From Xanthomonas translucens pv. cerealis (GTDB lineage: Bacteria; Pseudomonadota; Gammaproteobacteria; Xanthomonadales; Xanthomonadaceae): a stretch of 64,000 bases of DNA. The position numbers and the translations under genes are program-made. The notes beneath the pieces were generated by a model, which made no database searches, was not told the DNA's origin, and saw only the letters and a list, made by a program, of their open reading frames with translations. Positions 54,496 to 63,668 of the stretch are shown in pieces. The DNA is taken from positions 744,001 to 808,000 of the forward strand of contig NZ_CP038228.1 of the NCBI RefSeq assembly GCF_006838285.1, written 5' to 3'. How positions within the stretch are numbered: the first letter of the stretch is position 1; the number at the start of each line of letters is the position of its first letter.

Positions 54496-56118
54496 TCAGT
54501 ACACGTCGCGCCGATAGCGCCCTTCCAGCAGCAGGGTTTCCTTGCCCAGCAGCCCCAGCACGTCCTCCAGCACCGCGTCCACGCCGGGGGCCATGCCGCG
54601 CAGGCTGCCGCACACGTAGATCGCCGCGCCTTGCGCCACCCAGTCGCGCAGGTGCGGCGCGGCCGCACGCAGGGCGTCCTGCACGTAGCGGTGCGCGCCG
54701 GCGTCGCGCGAGAACACCGCATCCAGCCGCTGCAATGCGCCGTGCGCCAGCCAGGTGCGCAGTTCCCCGCCGTAGTGGTCGTCGTGCGCGGCATGGCGTT
54801 CGCCGTACAGCAGCCAGGTGCGGCTGGCGCCGGCGTCGATGCGCGCGCGCAGGTGCGCGCGCAGCCCGGCGATGCCGGTGCCGTTGCCGATCAGGATCAG
54901 CGGCTGTGCCGGATCGGCGGGCGGGTGGAAGTTCGGATTCGGGCGCAGCCGCAGCGCGATCTCGGCGCCGATCGGCGCGGTATCGCATAGCCAGCCGCTG
55001 CCCAGGCCGGGCGTGCCGTCCGCGTGCAACGCGCGGCGCAGCAACAGGCGCAGCGCGCCGTCGCTAGGCATCGAGGCGATCGAGTATTCGCGATGCGGCA
55101 ATGGCTGCAGGCGCGTGGCCAGCGCTGCGGGCGCGCTGCCGGCGGCTTGTTGCGGATCGGGCAGGTGGCTGCGTGCCAGCAGCGCGGCCAGCGTGGTCGG
55201 CGCCTGGCCGGGACGCGGCAATGGTGCCGAACCGTCCAGGCCGCTGGCCTGCAGCCAGGCCTGCACCGCGGCGTCGCCATGACACGGACCGATCTCGGCC
55301 AGGTCGCCGGCCTGCCAGAGCGGCAGCGCGCCGTCGGCGGGCTGCAGCGCCAGCTCGAACACCGCGCTGCCGACGCTGCCGGGATTGCACAGACGCCGTT
55401 GCTGCAACTGCCAGCGCTGGTAGGCCGGCGCGTTCCAGTCGGCTTGCTCGCTGCTGCCGGCGAGCTGGCCGAGCAATTGTTGCCAGTGGCGCAGCGCTGC
55501 GGCGTCGGCGTTGTCCACGTCGATGCGGTCGAACAGCGGGTGCGCGCCGCGCTGGCGCAGCCAGGCATCGAGCTGGCGGCCGAACGCGCAGAAATGATCG
55601 TAGCGGCGATCGCCCAGCGCCAGCACTGCGTAGCGCAGCTGCGGCAAGGGCGGTTGTTGCGCCATTGCGGTGCGCAGGAACGGCAGCGCGTGGTCGGGCG
55701 GATCGCCTTCGCCGCTGGTGCTGACCACGAACAGCGCCTGGCGTGCGCCGGCCAGTTCGGCCGCGGAGATTTTCTGCAGGGGCAGCACGCGTACCGCCTG
55801 GCCCGCCGCGCGCAATGCCGCCGCGCTGCGCAGCGCCAGTTGCTGGGCGAAGCCGGTCTGGCTGGCCCAGGCCAGCAGCAGCGTCGCGTCGCCCTGCTTG
55901 CCCGTGCGCCGCGCGCCGCACCACCACAGCCACGCGCACGCCAGCGCGTACGCCGCGGCGACCAGCGCCGCGTAGACGATGCGCTGCTGCGATGGCGCAC
56001 CGTTCCACCAGGGCTGCGGATGCAGCCGCAGCAGCGCATAGCCGATCGCGCCCAGCAGCGCGAACGTCGCCACGTGCCCGATGCCGTTCCAGTTGCGTGG
56101 CGAGCGCGGCCGGGTCAT
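54496..56118 (-). CDS. membrane-anchored flavodoxin/ferredoxin-reductase (sulfite-reductase-flavoprotein type)
   Basis: A 540-residue diflavin reductase. Two N-terminal helices (HVATFALLGAIGYALL, IVYAALVAAAYALACAWLWW) anchor it in the inner membrane. The FMN flavodoxin domain follows (about 76-215: LLLAWASQTGFAQQLA, FVVSTSGEGDPPDHALPF, VLALGDRRYDHFCAFG). The FAD/NAD(P)H module comes next (EYSIASMP, LILIGNGTGIAGLRAHLRARI, WLLYGERHA, YVCGSLRGMAPGVD). It likely passes NADPH electrons across or to the membrane rather than to a sulfite reductase, since no cysI is nearby. It ends a run with ApbE, DUF4198, DUF2271 and PepSY proteins. Confidence 0.9.
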   Translation of the reverse strand: MTRPRSPRNWNGIGHVATFALLGAIGYALLRLHPQPWWNGAPSQQRIVYAALVAAAYALACAWLWWCGARRTGKQGDATLLLAWASQTGFAQQLALRSAAALRAAGQAVRVLPLQKISAAELAGARQALFVVSTSGEGDPPDHALPFLRTAMAQQPPLPQLRYAVLALGDRRYDHFCAFGRQLDAWLRQRGAHPLFDRIDVDNADAAALRHWQQLLGQLAGSSEQADWNAPAYQRWQLQQRRLCNPGSVGSAVFELALQPADGALPLWQAGDLAEIGPCHGDAAVQAWLQASGLDGSAPLPRPGQAPTTLAALLARSHLPDPQQAAGSAPAALATRLQPLPHREYSIASMPSDGALRLLLRRALHADGTPGLGSGWLCDTAPIGAEIALRLRPNPNFHPPADPAQPLILIGNGTGIAGLRAHLRARIDAGASRTWLLYGERHAAHDDHYGGELRTWLAHGALQRLDAVFSRDAGAHRYVQDALRAAAPHLRDWVAQGAAIYVCGSLRGMAPGVDAVLEDVLGLLGKETLLLEGRYRRDVY

Positions 56119-57101
56119 GCGTCGAGCAGCGCGGCGAAGGCGCTGCTGAGCCGCTCCTGCACGCGTTCGCCATCGCGCAGCAGGAAGCGTGCCGCCAGCC
56201 GTTCGCGCTCGGCGCAGGCCAGGCCGGCGTCGGCGCCGAGCACGCTCAGCGCGGTGGCCCAGGCATCGGCGTGCATCGCATCGGCGGCGACCACGCTGAC
56301 CGCCGCCAGCGCCGCCGCGATCGGCATGCCGCTGCGCGGATCCAGGGTATGGCTGTAGCGCTGGCCGTCTTGTTCGAAGCGGTGCCAGCGATCGCCGGAG
56401 GTGGCGACCGCGCGGCCGTCCAGCGCCAGCACCCGCGGCGGCGTCGCCGCCTGCGCGTCCTCGTCGGGTGCCGATTCCACCAGCACCCGCCACGGCTGCC
56501 CATCGGGCTTGCGGCCATAACCGTAGAGTTCGCCGCCAACCTCGACCAGCGCGCTGGCCACGCCCTGCGCCTGCAGTGCGCGCACCGCCAGATCCACGCC
56601 GTAGCCCTTGGCGATCGCCGAAAGATCCAGGCGCAGGCCGCCGGGCTGGCGCAGGCTGGCGCCGCTCTCATCCAGCACGAGTTGCCGCCAATCGCCGGCC
56701 GTGCGCGCCTGGCGCAACGCATCCGCATCGGGCACGCGCCGACTACCGGCGTCGGCGCCGAAACCCCACAAGCCCAGTACCGCGCCGATCGTCGGATCGA
56801 ACGCGCCGTCGCTGCGCCGCGCGATGTCCAGCGCGCAGCGCAGCACCTCGGCGAACGCCGCGGGCAGCGCGTGCACGCTGCCGGCGGCGGCGCGGTTGTA
56901 GCGGCTGATGGCCGAGTCCGCTTGCCAGGTGCTCATCTGCGCGACCACCTGGTCGAGCTGCGCCTGGATCGCCGCGTGCAGCGGATGCAGGTCGCGACCG
57001 CGGCGCAGCACCAGTTTCGCGCTCCAGGTCGTGCCCATGCTCTGCCCGCGGAGGGTGGCGATCTCGGTCTCGGCGTCGGCGCGCGCGTGCGGCGCGTTCA
57101 T
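56115..57101 (-). CDS. apbE: FAD:protein FMN transferase (ApbE)
   Basis: Covalently attaches FMN from FAD to Thr or Ser of extracytosolic proteins. The 328 residues carry GQSMGTTWSAKLV, MSTWQADSAISRYNR, SDGAFDPTIGAVLGLWGFG, LDLSAIAKGYGVDLAVRAL, VEVGGELYGYG and YSHTLDPRSGMPI. The catalytic Asp/metal segment is ADAMHADAWATAL. No signal peptide is obvious in this frame, so location is unclear. It overlaps the reductase by 4 nt. The best local substrate candidate is the DUF2271 protein. Confidence 0.93.
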   Translation of the reverse strand: MNAPHARADAETEIATLRGQSMGTTWSAKLVLRRGRDLHPLHAAIQAQLDQVVAQMSTWQADSAISRYNRAAAGSVHALPAAFAEVLRCALDIARRSDGAFDPTIGAVLGLWGFGADAGSRRVPDADALRQARTAGDWRQLVLDESGASLRQPGGLRLDLSAIAKGYGVDLAVRALQAQGVASALVEVGGELYGYGRKPDGQPWRVLVESAPDEDAQAATPPRVLALDGRAVATSGDRWHRFEQDGQRYSHTLDPRSGMPIAAALAAVSVVAADAMHADAWATALSVLGADAGLACAERERLAARFLLRDGERVQERLSSAFAALLDA

Positions 57102-57138
57102 GCCGCCGCGTGCCGGCTCGCGCAGGAGCGGCGCGCGG

Positions 57139-57945
57139 TCACTGCGGCAGCACTTCCAGCGTCGCCACGTAGCTGAGCCGGCGCTGCCTGGCCTGCGGCA
57201 GCGAGGTTTTGGCGTCCTCGCTGCTGCTCTGCAGCCAGTACATGCCCGCTTCCGGCCAGGTCACGCTGAAGCGGCCCTGCGCGTCGGTGGTGAGCTTCAG
57301 TGCGTCCTGCGCGTTGCGGTAGCGGGTGCCGCCACGCACGATCGCCACGTCCAGCCCGGGCGCCGGCTTGCCGTCGATGTGCAGCGTGAAGGTGGCCTGC
57401 TCGCCGGCGAACAGGTCGTTGGGATGGGTCACCGGCAGCAGTTCCAGGCCGCGGCCGCTGGGGGTGAGCGCGGTCCGGTTGGGAGCGCCGTTGGTGACGA
57501 AGGTTTCCACCCGGCCCAGCGCCTGCGACACCTGCAGGTCCTGCGCGTCCTTCGGCACTTCGCTGGTGAAGCTGGCGGCATTGCCGCGCCAGCGCTTGCG
57601 CTGGCCGTTCTCGTTCCAGTTGGCGAACAGACCGTCATTGACCAGGGCCAGGCGATAGGTGCCGGTCTGCATCAGCTCCAGGTCGAACACGCTGCGATAC
57701 TTGCCGGTGGCCGGGTTCTGCGGCTGCACGGCGCTGCCGTCGGGCGCGGTGATGAGCAGGGTGTCCAGGCGCAGCGGCACGTGGTTGAAGTAGAACAGGT
57801 CGTTGGACACCGCTGCATCGACGGTGATTCACGGCCGCTCGCCGGCCAGCACGGTCTGCGAAGGTTGCAGCCAGGCTTTGTGGGCCAGGGCGGAGAACGG
57901 CACGACCGCGGCGATGGCCAATGCCAGCACGAAACAACGCTTCAT
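57139..57945 (-). pseudogene. DUF4198 protein gene interrupted by an in-frame TGA
   Basis: Reading from 57945 gives a signal peptide (CFVLALAIAAVVPFSALA) and the mature start HKAWLQPSQTVLAGERP, then TGA at 57829-57831. The same frame then continues without a gap as [19 protein letters not shown] to the end at 57139. DUF4198 proteins have Trp at the stop position, so this is a TGG-to-TGA change at codon 39. The downstream part (from a GTG at 57810) would lack a signal peptide. The gene is either dead, read through, or a sequencing error. Intact members are periplasmic and linked to metal uptake. Confidence 0.85.
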
Positions 57946-57974
57946 GGACTTGCTCCTTGCGACGAAAAGGGGAA

Positions 57975-58487
57975 TCACGGTGTTGCGCTCAGGCGCACCG
58001 CGCCCAGCTCGCTGCTGCCTTGTGCGTTGCCGATTGCGCCAGCCTTGGCTGGCCACGCGAACGGGATTTTCAGCAGCTCGCGGCCGCCGACTTCGCGCGC
58101 GGCTTCGACCACCAGCGTGTACTGGCCCGGCGCCAGGCCCTTGAGTTGCTGCGCATCGGTGAACGCCAGTGCGTGCTTGCCGGCCGGGCGGGTCGGGCCG
58201 CTGACGCCGTCCACCGGCATCTGCAACGTACGCCCGCTGCGCCGCCACCATTGGCGCAGGTCCGGCAGCCACTTGTTGCCGTGGCCTTCGGCGCTGTCGC
58301 TGGACTGGTACCAGACCGCCAGGTTGCGCGCGAGCTGCTGGTCAGCGCCTTCCACCCAGATCGCGACATAGGGGCGGTGGTATTCGGCGACGTTGAGCTT
58401 GGGAATCTCCATGTCCAGTTCCAGCGTGGCCGCATACGCGGGCATTGACAGCAGGCCGCTCAGGGCGATGGTCAGGGTGACGCGCAT
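57975..58487 (-). CDS. DUF2271 periplasmic protein, candidate flavinylated carrier
   Basis: A 170-residue exported protein with a signal peptide (VTLTIALSGLLSMPAYA). The domain has ATLELDMEIPKLNVAEYHRPYVAIWVEG and LPDLRQWWRRS. At residues 93-99 is DGVSGPT, close to the ApbE flavinylation motif D-G-x-(T/S)-G-(A/G/P)-T; Thr99 would be the FMN acceptor. That reading is inference, supported by apbE in the same operon. The start at 58487 has GGAG upstream (within the longer frame from 58499). Confidence 0.85.
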   Translation of the reverse strand: MRVTLTIALSGLLSMPAYAATLELDMEIPKLNVAEYHRPYVAIWVEGADQQLARNLAVWYQSSDSAEGHGNKWLPDLRQWWRRSGRTLQMPVDGVSGPTRPAGKHALAFTDAQQLKGLAPGQYTLVVEAAREVGGRELLKIPFAWPAKAGAIGNAQGSSELGAVRLSATP

Positions 58488-58520
58488 GCGAGGCTCCATG
58501 GGTGAACGAGGCGGGGCGGG

Positions 58521-59162
58521 TCAGTGGATCAGCAGCAGTGCGATCAGCAGCGGAATCAGCAGGCCCAGCCCGACCAGCGGCCAGGTCATGCGCCGCTGCC
58601 GCGCATGCAGCTGCAGCAGGAACAGGCCGGTGCTGCAGAACACCAGGCAGGCCAGCGCGAACAGGTCGATGAACCAGCCCCAGGCCGGGCCGGCATTGCG
58701 GCCCTTGTGCAGGTCGTTGAAATAGGAGATCCAGCCGCGCTCGGTGCGTTCGTATTCGACCGCGCCGCTGCCGCGGTCGATGCTCAGCCAGGCATCGCGG
58801 CCGGGGCCGGGCAGGGCCAGGTACACCTCGTCGGCCGACCACTCGGCCGCTTGCCGGCCCAGGCGCAGCGCCAGTTCGCGCTCCAGCCAGGCCGACACCG
58901 GCCGCGGCAGCGGCGCGTCGCCCTCGGCCTGGACGGCGAGGCGCTGCAGCAACGCAGCCGGCAACTGCGCGCTGCGGTTGAGCACCTGCGGCCTGGCCTC
59001 GATGCGCGCGGCGTGGTTGAGGGTGAGTCCGGTCGCGGCGAACACCAGCATGCCGATCAGGCACAGCGCTGCGCTGATCCAGTGCCACTGGTGCAGTGTG
59101 CGCAGCCAGAAGCCGCGGCGCTGCTGCGCCGTGACCAGATCGTGAGAGGGGGAATCGGACAA
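58521..59162 (-). CDS. PepSY-associated membrane protein
   Basis: A 213-residue inner-membrane protein. The N-terminal helix [31 protein letters not shown] carries His residues typical of PepSY_TM proteins (possible haem or flavin-linked electron path). A periplasmic domain follows ([17 protein letters not shown]...[33 protein letters not shown]). Two C-terminal helices include [22 protein letters not shown]. It is the first gene of the flavin operon, 47 nt after a candidate Fur box core. Confidence 0.88.
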   Translation of the reverse strand: MSDSPSHDLVTAQQRRGFWLRTLHQWHWISAALCLIGMLVFAATGLTLNHAARIEARPQVLNRSAQLPAALLQRLAVQAEGDAPLPRPVSAWLERELALRLGRQAAEWSADEVYLALPGPGRDAWLSIDRGSGAVEYERTERGWISYFNDLHKGRNAGPAWGWFIDLFALACLVFCSTGLFLLQLHARQRRMTWPLVGLGLLIPLLIALLLIH

Positions 59163-59202
59163 TGCGGCAGTCGCAGAGGCGGGGCGAACTGCATTCTACA
59201 TA

Positions 59203-59215
59203 AATGAGAATTAGT
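59203..59215 (-). promoter_or_regulatory. candidate Fur box upstream of the PepSY operon
   Basis: AATGAGAATTAGT matches 11 of 13 positions of the core AATGAGAATCATT seen in Fur boxes of this group. It lies 41-53 nt before the PepSY start in an AT-rich island, where a promoter is expected. Iron repression of the operon is inferred. Confidence 0.6.
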
Positions 59216-59310
59216 CGCAATTGCGGCAGGGCTGCTGCCACGTGCGCGACGCCGGAGACACCGAGGTCGCAACATCGACGCAGCGACGCCGACCGTGTTC
59301 ACCGCCCGGC

Positions 59311-60003
59311 TCAGGTTTCGGACCAGTCGCGCAGCAGGTTGTGGTAGACGTTGCTCAGCCGCAGCAGCGCCGCGGCATCGGCCTTGGTGGCGGTCAGCGC
59401 CTGGATCGCCGTGTCCAGCTCGAACAGCGACTGGCGCCGGCCGGCGTCGCGCACCAGGCTCTGCACCCAGAAGAACGCAGCCAGGCGCGCGCCGCGGGTG
59501 ACCGGCAGCACGCGGTGCAGGCTGCTGGACGGATACAGGATCAGGTCGCCGGCCGGCAACTTCACCTCGTGCTCGCCGTAGGTGTCGCTGATCACCAGTT
59601 CGCCGCCGTCGTACTCCTCCGGCGCGGACAGGAACAAGGTGCAGGACAGGTCGGTGCGCAGGGTCAGCGCCGGCTGCGTGGCGTTGGCGGCCTGGGTCAT
59701 CACCGCGCCATCGACGTGGAAGCCGTACTCGCCGCCGCCTTCGTAGCGATTGAAGCGCGGCGGGATCGTGCGCAGCGGCAGCGCGGCGGCGAAATACAGC
59801 GGGCTGCGCGCCAGCGCGTTGAGCACCGCCTGGCCGAGTTCGTGCTTGAGCGGCGCGGCGTCGGGCAGTTGCAGGTTGCGCTTGACCTGCGCGCCCTGGG
59901 CGCCGACCGTCTCGCGGCCGTCGGTCCAGTCGGCGCCGGCCAGCGCCTGGCGCAAGCGCGCGACTTCGTCGGCGCTGAGGATATCGGGGATGTGCAGCAG
60001 CAT
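59311..60003 (-). CDS. piuC: PKHD-type Fe(II)/2-oxoglutarate hydroxylase (PiuC/YbiX)
   Basis: A 230-residue dioxygenase. The N-terminal [21 protein letters not shown] is the family signature, followed by the iron ligands His and Asp in [10 protein letters not shown] and the distal His with 2-oxoglutarate-binding Arg in [12 protein letters not shown]. PiuC-type genes accompany TonB-dependent siderophore receptors and are iron-regulated; the substrate is unproven. It lies 70 nt downstream of the receptor gene and is surely in its operon. Confidence 0.94.
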   Translation of the reverse strand: MLLHIPDILSADEVARLRQALAGADWTDGRETVGAQGAQVKRNLQLPDAAPLKHELGQAVLNALARSPLYFAAALPLRTIPPRFNRYEGGGEYGFHVDGAVMTQAANATQPALTLRTDLSCTLFLSAPEEYDGGELVISDTYGEHEVKLPAGDLILYPSSSLHRVLPVTRGARLAAFFWVQSLVRDAGRRQSLFELDTAIQALTATKADAAALLRLSNVYHNLLRDWSET

Positions 60004-60073
60004 GGGGTGCTCCGGCCGCGGCCGCCTTCGGCTGAAGGCGGCCGCGGCGCGTGGATGGAGGACGCCGCCGCGG

Positions 60074-62386
60074 TCAGAACTTGAGTTCGGCGCTCAGCAT
60101 CGCCGAGCGCGGCGCGCCCGGCGTGTAGCGGAAGCCGCTCTTGTTGATGGCCGCGACATACTCCTTGTCGAACACGTTGTACACGTTCAGGCGCAGATCG
60201 AAGTGGTCGTTGATCGGGTAGATCAGCACCGCATCCCATACCGTATACGACTTCACCAGGGCCGGCGTGCCCACCGCGCTGTCGCTGCCGCGCTTCATCG
60301 CGCCGGAGTAGCGGGCGCCGCCGCCGACGCTCAGGCCGAACGGCAGGGTGTAGGTGGTCCACGCGGTGAATGCGCTGTCAGGGGTGTAGGCCAGGTCCAT
60401 GCTGCCGTCCTGCGACACCTTGGCGCCTTGCTGCACCTGTGCGTCGAGCTTGGTGTAGCCGGTGGAGATCGACCAGTTGTCGCTGAGCTTGCCGACCGCC
60501 GACAGCTCCACGCCCTGCACCTGCTTCTCGCCGGTCTGGTAGTAGAGCCCGTCGCTGCCCTGCGCGATCTCGTTGCTGACGTCGGTGCGGAACAGCGCCA
60601 TGGTCACGAACAGGCTGTCGTCCAGGAAGTTCCACTTGCTGCCGACTTCGGCGGTTCTGGCCTTCTGCGGGTCGAAGCGGGGGTTGTTGGCGTTGTTGGC
60701 CGATGCGCTCAGTTCCAGCGAACTGCCGCCCGGAGGCTGCTGCGAGATCGCGTAGTTGGCGTACAGGCTGACGTTCTCGGCTGCCTTGTAGACCGCGCCG
60801 AGCTTCCAGCTGAACAATGTATCGGAGATGTCCGCGTTCACGCCGACCGCGGTGGTGCAGGGCACCGCGGTGGAGGTGGCGGTGGTGCAGGTCAGGCTGT
60901 TGAAGTCGGTCTTGTAGTGGTCGGCGCGCACGCCGGCGGTGACCAGGACGCTGTCGCCGAACTTCAGTGTGTCGAAGGCGTAGGCCGAGAATGTGGTGGT
61001 GCTGCCCTTGCTGTGCGCGCCGTTGCGCGCGGTGAACAGCGGCGTGGTATTCCAGTCTGGGGCGTAGACGTTGGCCGGGTTGGCGGCCAGCCAGGCGGCG
61101 CGGCCGACGATGTTGTGACCCCAGCTCTGCAGCTCCTCGCGCGCGGCTTCCACGCCGGTGCTGAGGGTGTGCCGCACCGCGCCGGTGGCGAAGTCCACGC
61201 GCAGGTTCAGCTGGTCGGTGAGGATGGTGTACTGCTGGTCCTTGAACGTGGGCAGGCTGCGCGCCACCGTCCAGGTCGAGGTGTCGGCGGGGTTGGGCGT
61301 GCGCAGGTTGGCGGTGTTGGGCATGAACGCGAACAGCAGGTAGTCCTGTTCGTTGCGGCCCCAGCGCGCGGTGTTGGTCAGCTTGACCGTGTCGGAGACG
61401 TCGTGCTCGAAGCGGAACGTCGCCATCTTCGCGGTCACGTCGTCGTGGTCGTAGCGGGTGCCGTAGAAGTTCTCGCTGTCCACGCGCGGGGCGTTGCTCA
61501 GCCACGGACGCGCCGGATCGGGCGAGGTGTAGCCGGGCAGGCCGATGCTGGCCACGCCGCCGTCGGGTATGTTGTCCTGCTTCACGTACAGCAGGTCGAG
61601 GTAGTAGCGGGTGTCGCTGCCGAGGCCGAACACCAGCGACGAGGCCAGGCCCCAGCGCTTGTTGTTGACGTGGTCGCGGCCGAGCGCATCGCTGTCCTGG
61701 CCCATCACGTTCAGCCGCAGCGCGCTGCTGGCGCCCAGGGACTGGTTCCAGTCCGCGGTCAGGCGGCGCTGGTTGTCGCTGCCCCCGGACAGCGCGCCGC
61801 TGACCGTATCGTTCAGGTTCGCCTGCTTGGTCACCAGGTCGATCGCGCCGGTCGGCGCGCTGCGGCCGTTGTCGGTGCCGGCCGGGCCCTTCTCGACCTC
61901 GATCTGCTCGATGTTGAACACGTCGCGCGAGATCGAGCCCAGGTCGCGCACGCCGTCGACGAAGATGCTGCTGGAGCTGTCGAAGCCGCGCATGTAGATC
62001 GCATCGCCGGTGGTGGTGGTGCCGTTCTCGCCCACGTAGAAGGTGCCCACGCCCGGGCTGTTGCGCAGCGCCTCGGTCAGCGTGGTGGCGCCCTGTTCGT
62101 TGAACAGTTCCTTGCTGATCACGTTGATCGTCTGCGGGGTGTCGATCAGCGGCTGGGTGAACTTGGGCGAGTCCGGCGCTTCCACCAGGTAGCGCTTGGC
62201 ACGCTGCGCTTCCACGTCGACCTTGCCGAGGGTGGTGGGCGGGTCGATGGCGGCAGCATCGGGATCGGCGGCGAGCGCGGGAGAGGACAGCAGGCTCAGA
62301 CCGCTGAGCAGCGCGGCGGCGGTGAGGGTGTGCGCGGACGCCTGGTGGGAAACGGCGTGCTTGCGGCTCTTGATCGGGGAGGTCAT
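60074..62386 (-). CDS. TonB-dependent catecholate-siderophore receptor (Fiu/PiuA type)
   Basis: A 770-residue outer-membrane receptor. The signal peptide ends near LSSPALAA. The plug domain includes [41 protein letters not shown] and [58 protein letters not shown]. The 22-strand barrel follows and ends in MLSAELKF with terminal Phe. The downstream piuC identifies the Fiu/PiuA class, importers of monocatecholate and linear siderophores and of catechol-type antibiotics. The start at 62386 is in frame with a good signal peptide. Confidence 0.93.
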   Translation of the reverse strand: MTSPIKSRKHAVSHQASAHTLTAAALLSGLSLLSSPALAADPDAAAIDPPTTLGKVDVEAQRAKRYLVEAPDSPKFTQPLIDTPQTINVISKELFNEQGATTLTEALRNSPGVGTFYVGENGTTTTGDAIYMRGFDSSSSIFVDGVRDLGSISRDVFNIEQIEVEKGPAGTDNGRSAPTGAIDLVTKQANLNDTVSGALSGGSDNQRRLTADWNQSLGASSALRLNVMGQDSDALGRDHVNNKRWGLASSLVFGLGSDTRYYLDLLYVKQDNIPDGGVASIGLPGYTSPDPARPWLSNAPRVDSENFYGTRYDHDDVTAKMATFRFEHDVSDTVKLTNTARWGRNEQDYLLFAFMPNTANLRTPNPADTSTWTVARSLPTFKDQQYTILTDQLNLRVDFATGAVRHTLSTGVEAAREELQSWGHNIVGRAAWLAANPANVYAPDWNTTPLFTARNGAHSKGSTTTFSAYAFDTLKFGDSVLVTAGVRADHYKTDFNSLTCTTATSTAVPCTTAVGVNADISDTLFSWKLGAVYKAAENVSLYANYAISQQPPGGSSLELSASANNANNPRFDPQKARTAEVGSKWNFLDDSLFVTMALFRTDVSNEIAQGSDGLYYQTGEKQVQGVELSAVGKLSDNWSISTGYTKLDAQVQQGAKVSQDGSMDLAYTPDSAFTAWTTYTLPFGLSVGGGARYSGAMKRGSDSAVGTPALVKSYTVWDAVLIYPINDHFDLRLNVYNVFDKEYVAAINKSGFRYTPGAPRSAMLSAELKF

Positions 62387-62541
62387 GGACGGTTCGGCTA
62401 TGCAGGATGGAGGGGCAGTCCGCCGCGCACGCCGCTGCCGTGTCCGCAAGGACAGGGAACTGCGTGAGAAGGTCGGAGGGTGGCCGGATGGACCGGCTGC
62501 CGCTGGCCGCTTAACGCGGACATCACATCTATTTCCGCGCA

Positions 62542-62554
62542 AATGCGAATTATT
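62542..62554 (-). promoter_or_regulatory. candidate Fur box upstream of the receptor gene
   Basis: AATGCGAATTATT in an AT-rich patch about 160 nt upstream of the receptor start matches 11 of 13 positions of the same core as the site at 59203-59215. The distance implies a longish leader or a promoter near 62520. Confidence 0.55.
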
Positions 62555-62648
62555 TGCAATATCTTTCGTGAAATTGCGTGACACGGCGGCGTCCGCCATC
62601 GGCTTCCCGCGGCCGCGGTTAGCTGCTGTCTTTCATTATAGGTGTTTG

Positions 62649-62665
62649 ATAAATAAGTTATTTAT
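62649..62665. repeat. perfect AT-only palindrome
   Basis: ATAAATAA-G-TTATTTAT, 17 bp, lies 20 nt past the Rieske gene stop and upstream of the receptor gene's Fur-like site. An all-AT stem is not a good terminator. It could be a protein-binding site. Confidence 0.5.
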
Positions 62666-62685
62666 GCGTAGATGCAGCGCTGCGC

Positions 62686-63018
62686 TCAGCCGCGGTCATC
62701 GCGGGTCCAGAGGCCGCCGTGTTGGCACTTCACCGGGAATTTCGGCACCGGGCTATAGGCCGGTGCGCACAGCGGGCGGCCGTCGCGCACGTCGAAGCGG
62801 GCGCCGTGCAGCACGCATTCGATGCTGCCTGTGGTGGCATCGAAGCTGCCGGGGGACAGCTCGTAGTCCTCGTGGCTGCAGCGGTCTTCCAGCGCGTAGA
62901 AGACGCCATCGAGGTTGAATACCACGATCGGGGTGGCGGTGACCTCGTCCCACACCGTGGCGGTCTCGCCCGGCAGCAGCGCGCCGTCGGCGCAGACGAA
63001 GGTCCAGGTCTCGCTCAT
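62686..63018 (-). CDS. Rieske [2Fe-2S] ferredoxin-like protein
   Basis: A 110-residue non-haem Rieske protein. Cluster ligands are Cys47 and His49 (DRCSHED) and Cys68 and His71 (ECVLHGARFD). It resembles the small ferredoxin components of dioxygenases. It starts inside the end of the GNAT gene (4-nt overlap), and the group lies downstream of sufS, which suggests a link to Fe-S cluster supply. Confidence 0.92.
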   Translation of the reverse strand: MSETWTFVCADGALLPGETATVWDEVTATPIVVFNLDGVFYALEDRCSHEDYELSPGSFDATTGSIECVLHGARFDVRDGRPLCAPAYSPVPKFPVKCQHGGLWTRDDRG

Positions 63019-63554
63019 GCAGCGCTCCCCAGCGGCTTCTCCAGCAGCTCGAAGCGCAGATCGTTGCGTCTGGGCGCGCCGAAGCGCGCGTCGCCGTAGG
63101 GGAAAGGTGTCTTGATCCCGGTGCGGCGGTAACCGCGGCGCTCGTAGAACGCGATCAGTTCCTCGCGCAGGTCGATCACCGTCATCCGCATCACCGGCAA
63201 CCGCCATTCCTGCCAGGCGATGCGCTCTGCCTCGGTCAGCACGGTCTTGCCCAGCCCGCCGCCCTGCGCCTGCGGCTGCACCGAGAACATGCCGAAATAG
63301 CCGGCGCCGTCGTCGTCGGCGATGTGCGCGCAGGCGATCAGCTCGCCGTCGCGCTCGGCCAGCAGCACCAGGCTGCGCGGGCGCAGGATGTCGGCGCGCA
63401 GCAGCTCGCGATCGATGCGGTTGCCGTCGAGCAGATCGGCCTCGGTGGTCCAGCCGACGCGGCTGCTGTCGCCGCGATAGGCCGAGGTGACCAGGGCGGC
63501 GATCGCGTCGAGATCGGCGACGGTGGCGGGGCGAAAAGTGAGGGGGTGGGGCAT
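63015..63554 (-). CDS. GNAT-family N-acetyltransferase
   Basis: A 179-residue acetyltransferase. The start is LTFRPATVADLDAIAALVTSAYRG, the acetyl-CoA motif FGMFSVQPQAQGGGLGKTVLTEAE, and the C-terminal EELIAFYERRGYRRTGIKTPFPYGD. The substrate cannot be told. It is coupled with the Rieske gene. Upstream is repeat element F and then sufS. Confidence 0.9.
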   Translation of the reverse strand: MPHPLTFRPATVADLDAIAALVTSAYRGDSSRVGWTTEADLLDGNRIDRELLRADILRPRSLVLLAERDGELIACAHIADDDGAGYFGMFSVQPQAQGGGLGKTVLTEAERIAWQEWRLPVMRMTVIDLREELIAFYERRGYRRTGIKTPFPYGDARFGAPRRNDLRFELLEKPLGSAA

Positions 63555-63579
63555 CGGTCGATTTTAGCCGGAGTGGATC

Positions 63580-63661
63580 GGGACCGGGGACCAGGGACCC
63601 GGAAAGTCAAATGCAGGTCATGAACGCTTTCGCTTTTCCGGGTCCCCTGTCCCCGGTCCCG
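63580..63661. repeat. GGGACC-arm inverted-repeat element F
   Basis: Left arm 63580-63602 and right arm 63638-63661, only about 35 bp apart, the shortest copy of the family. The right arm ends 7 nt before the stop codon of the sufS-type gene, the same spacing habit as elements B, C and D. Confidence 0.85.
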
Positions 63662-63668
63662 AAACAAC

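Noticed and set aside
54496..56118. cysJ, sulfite reductase flavoprotein for sulfur assimilation
   Set aside because: It has two membrane helices and sits with apbE, PepSY and iron genes instead of cysI/cysH.
59750..62467. 905-codon plus-strand frame opposite the TonB receptor
   Set aside because: Low-complexity Val/Gly/Ala/Arg shadow of the receptor gene; no start signals or motifs.
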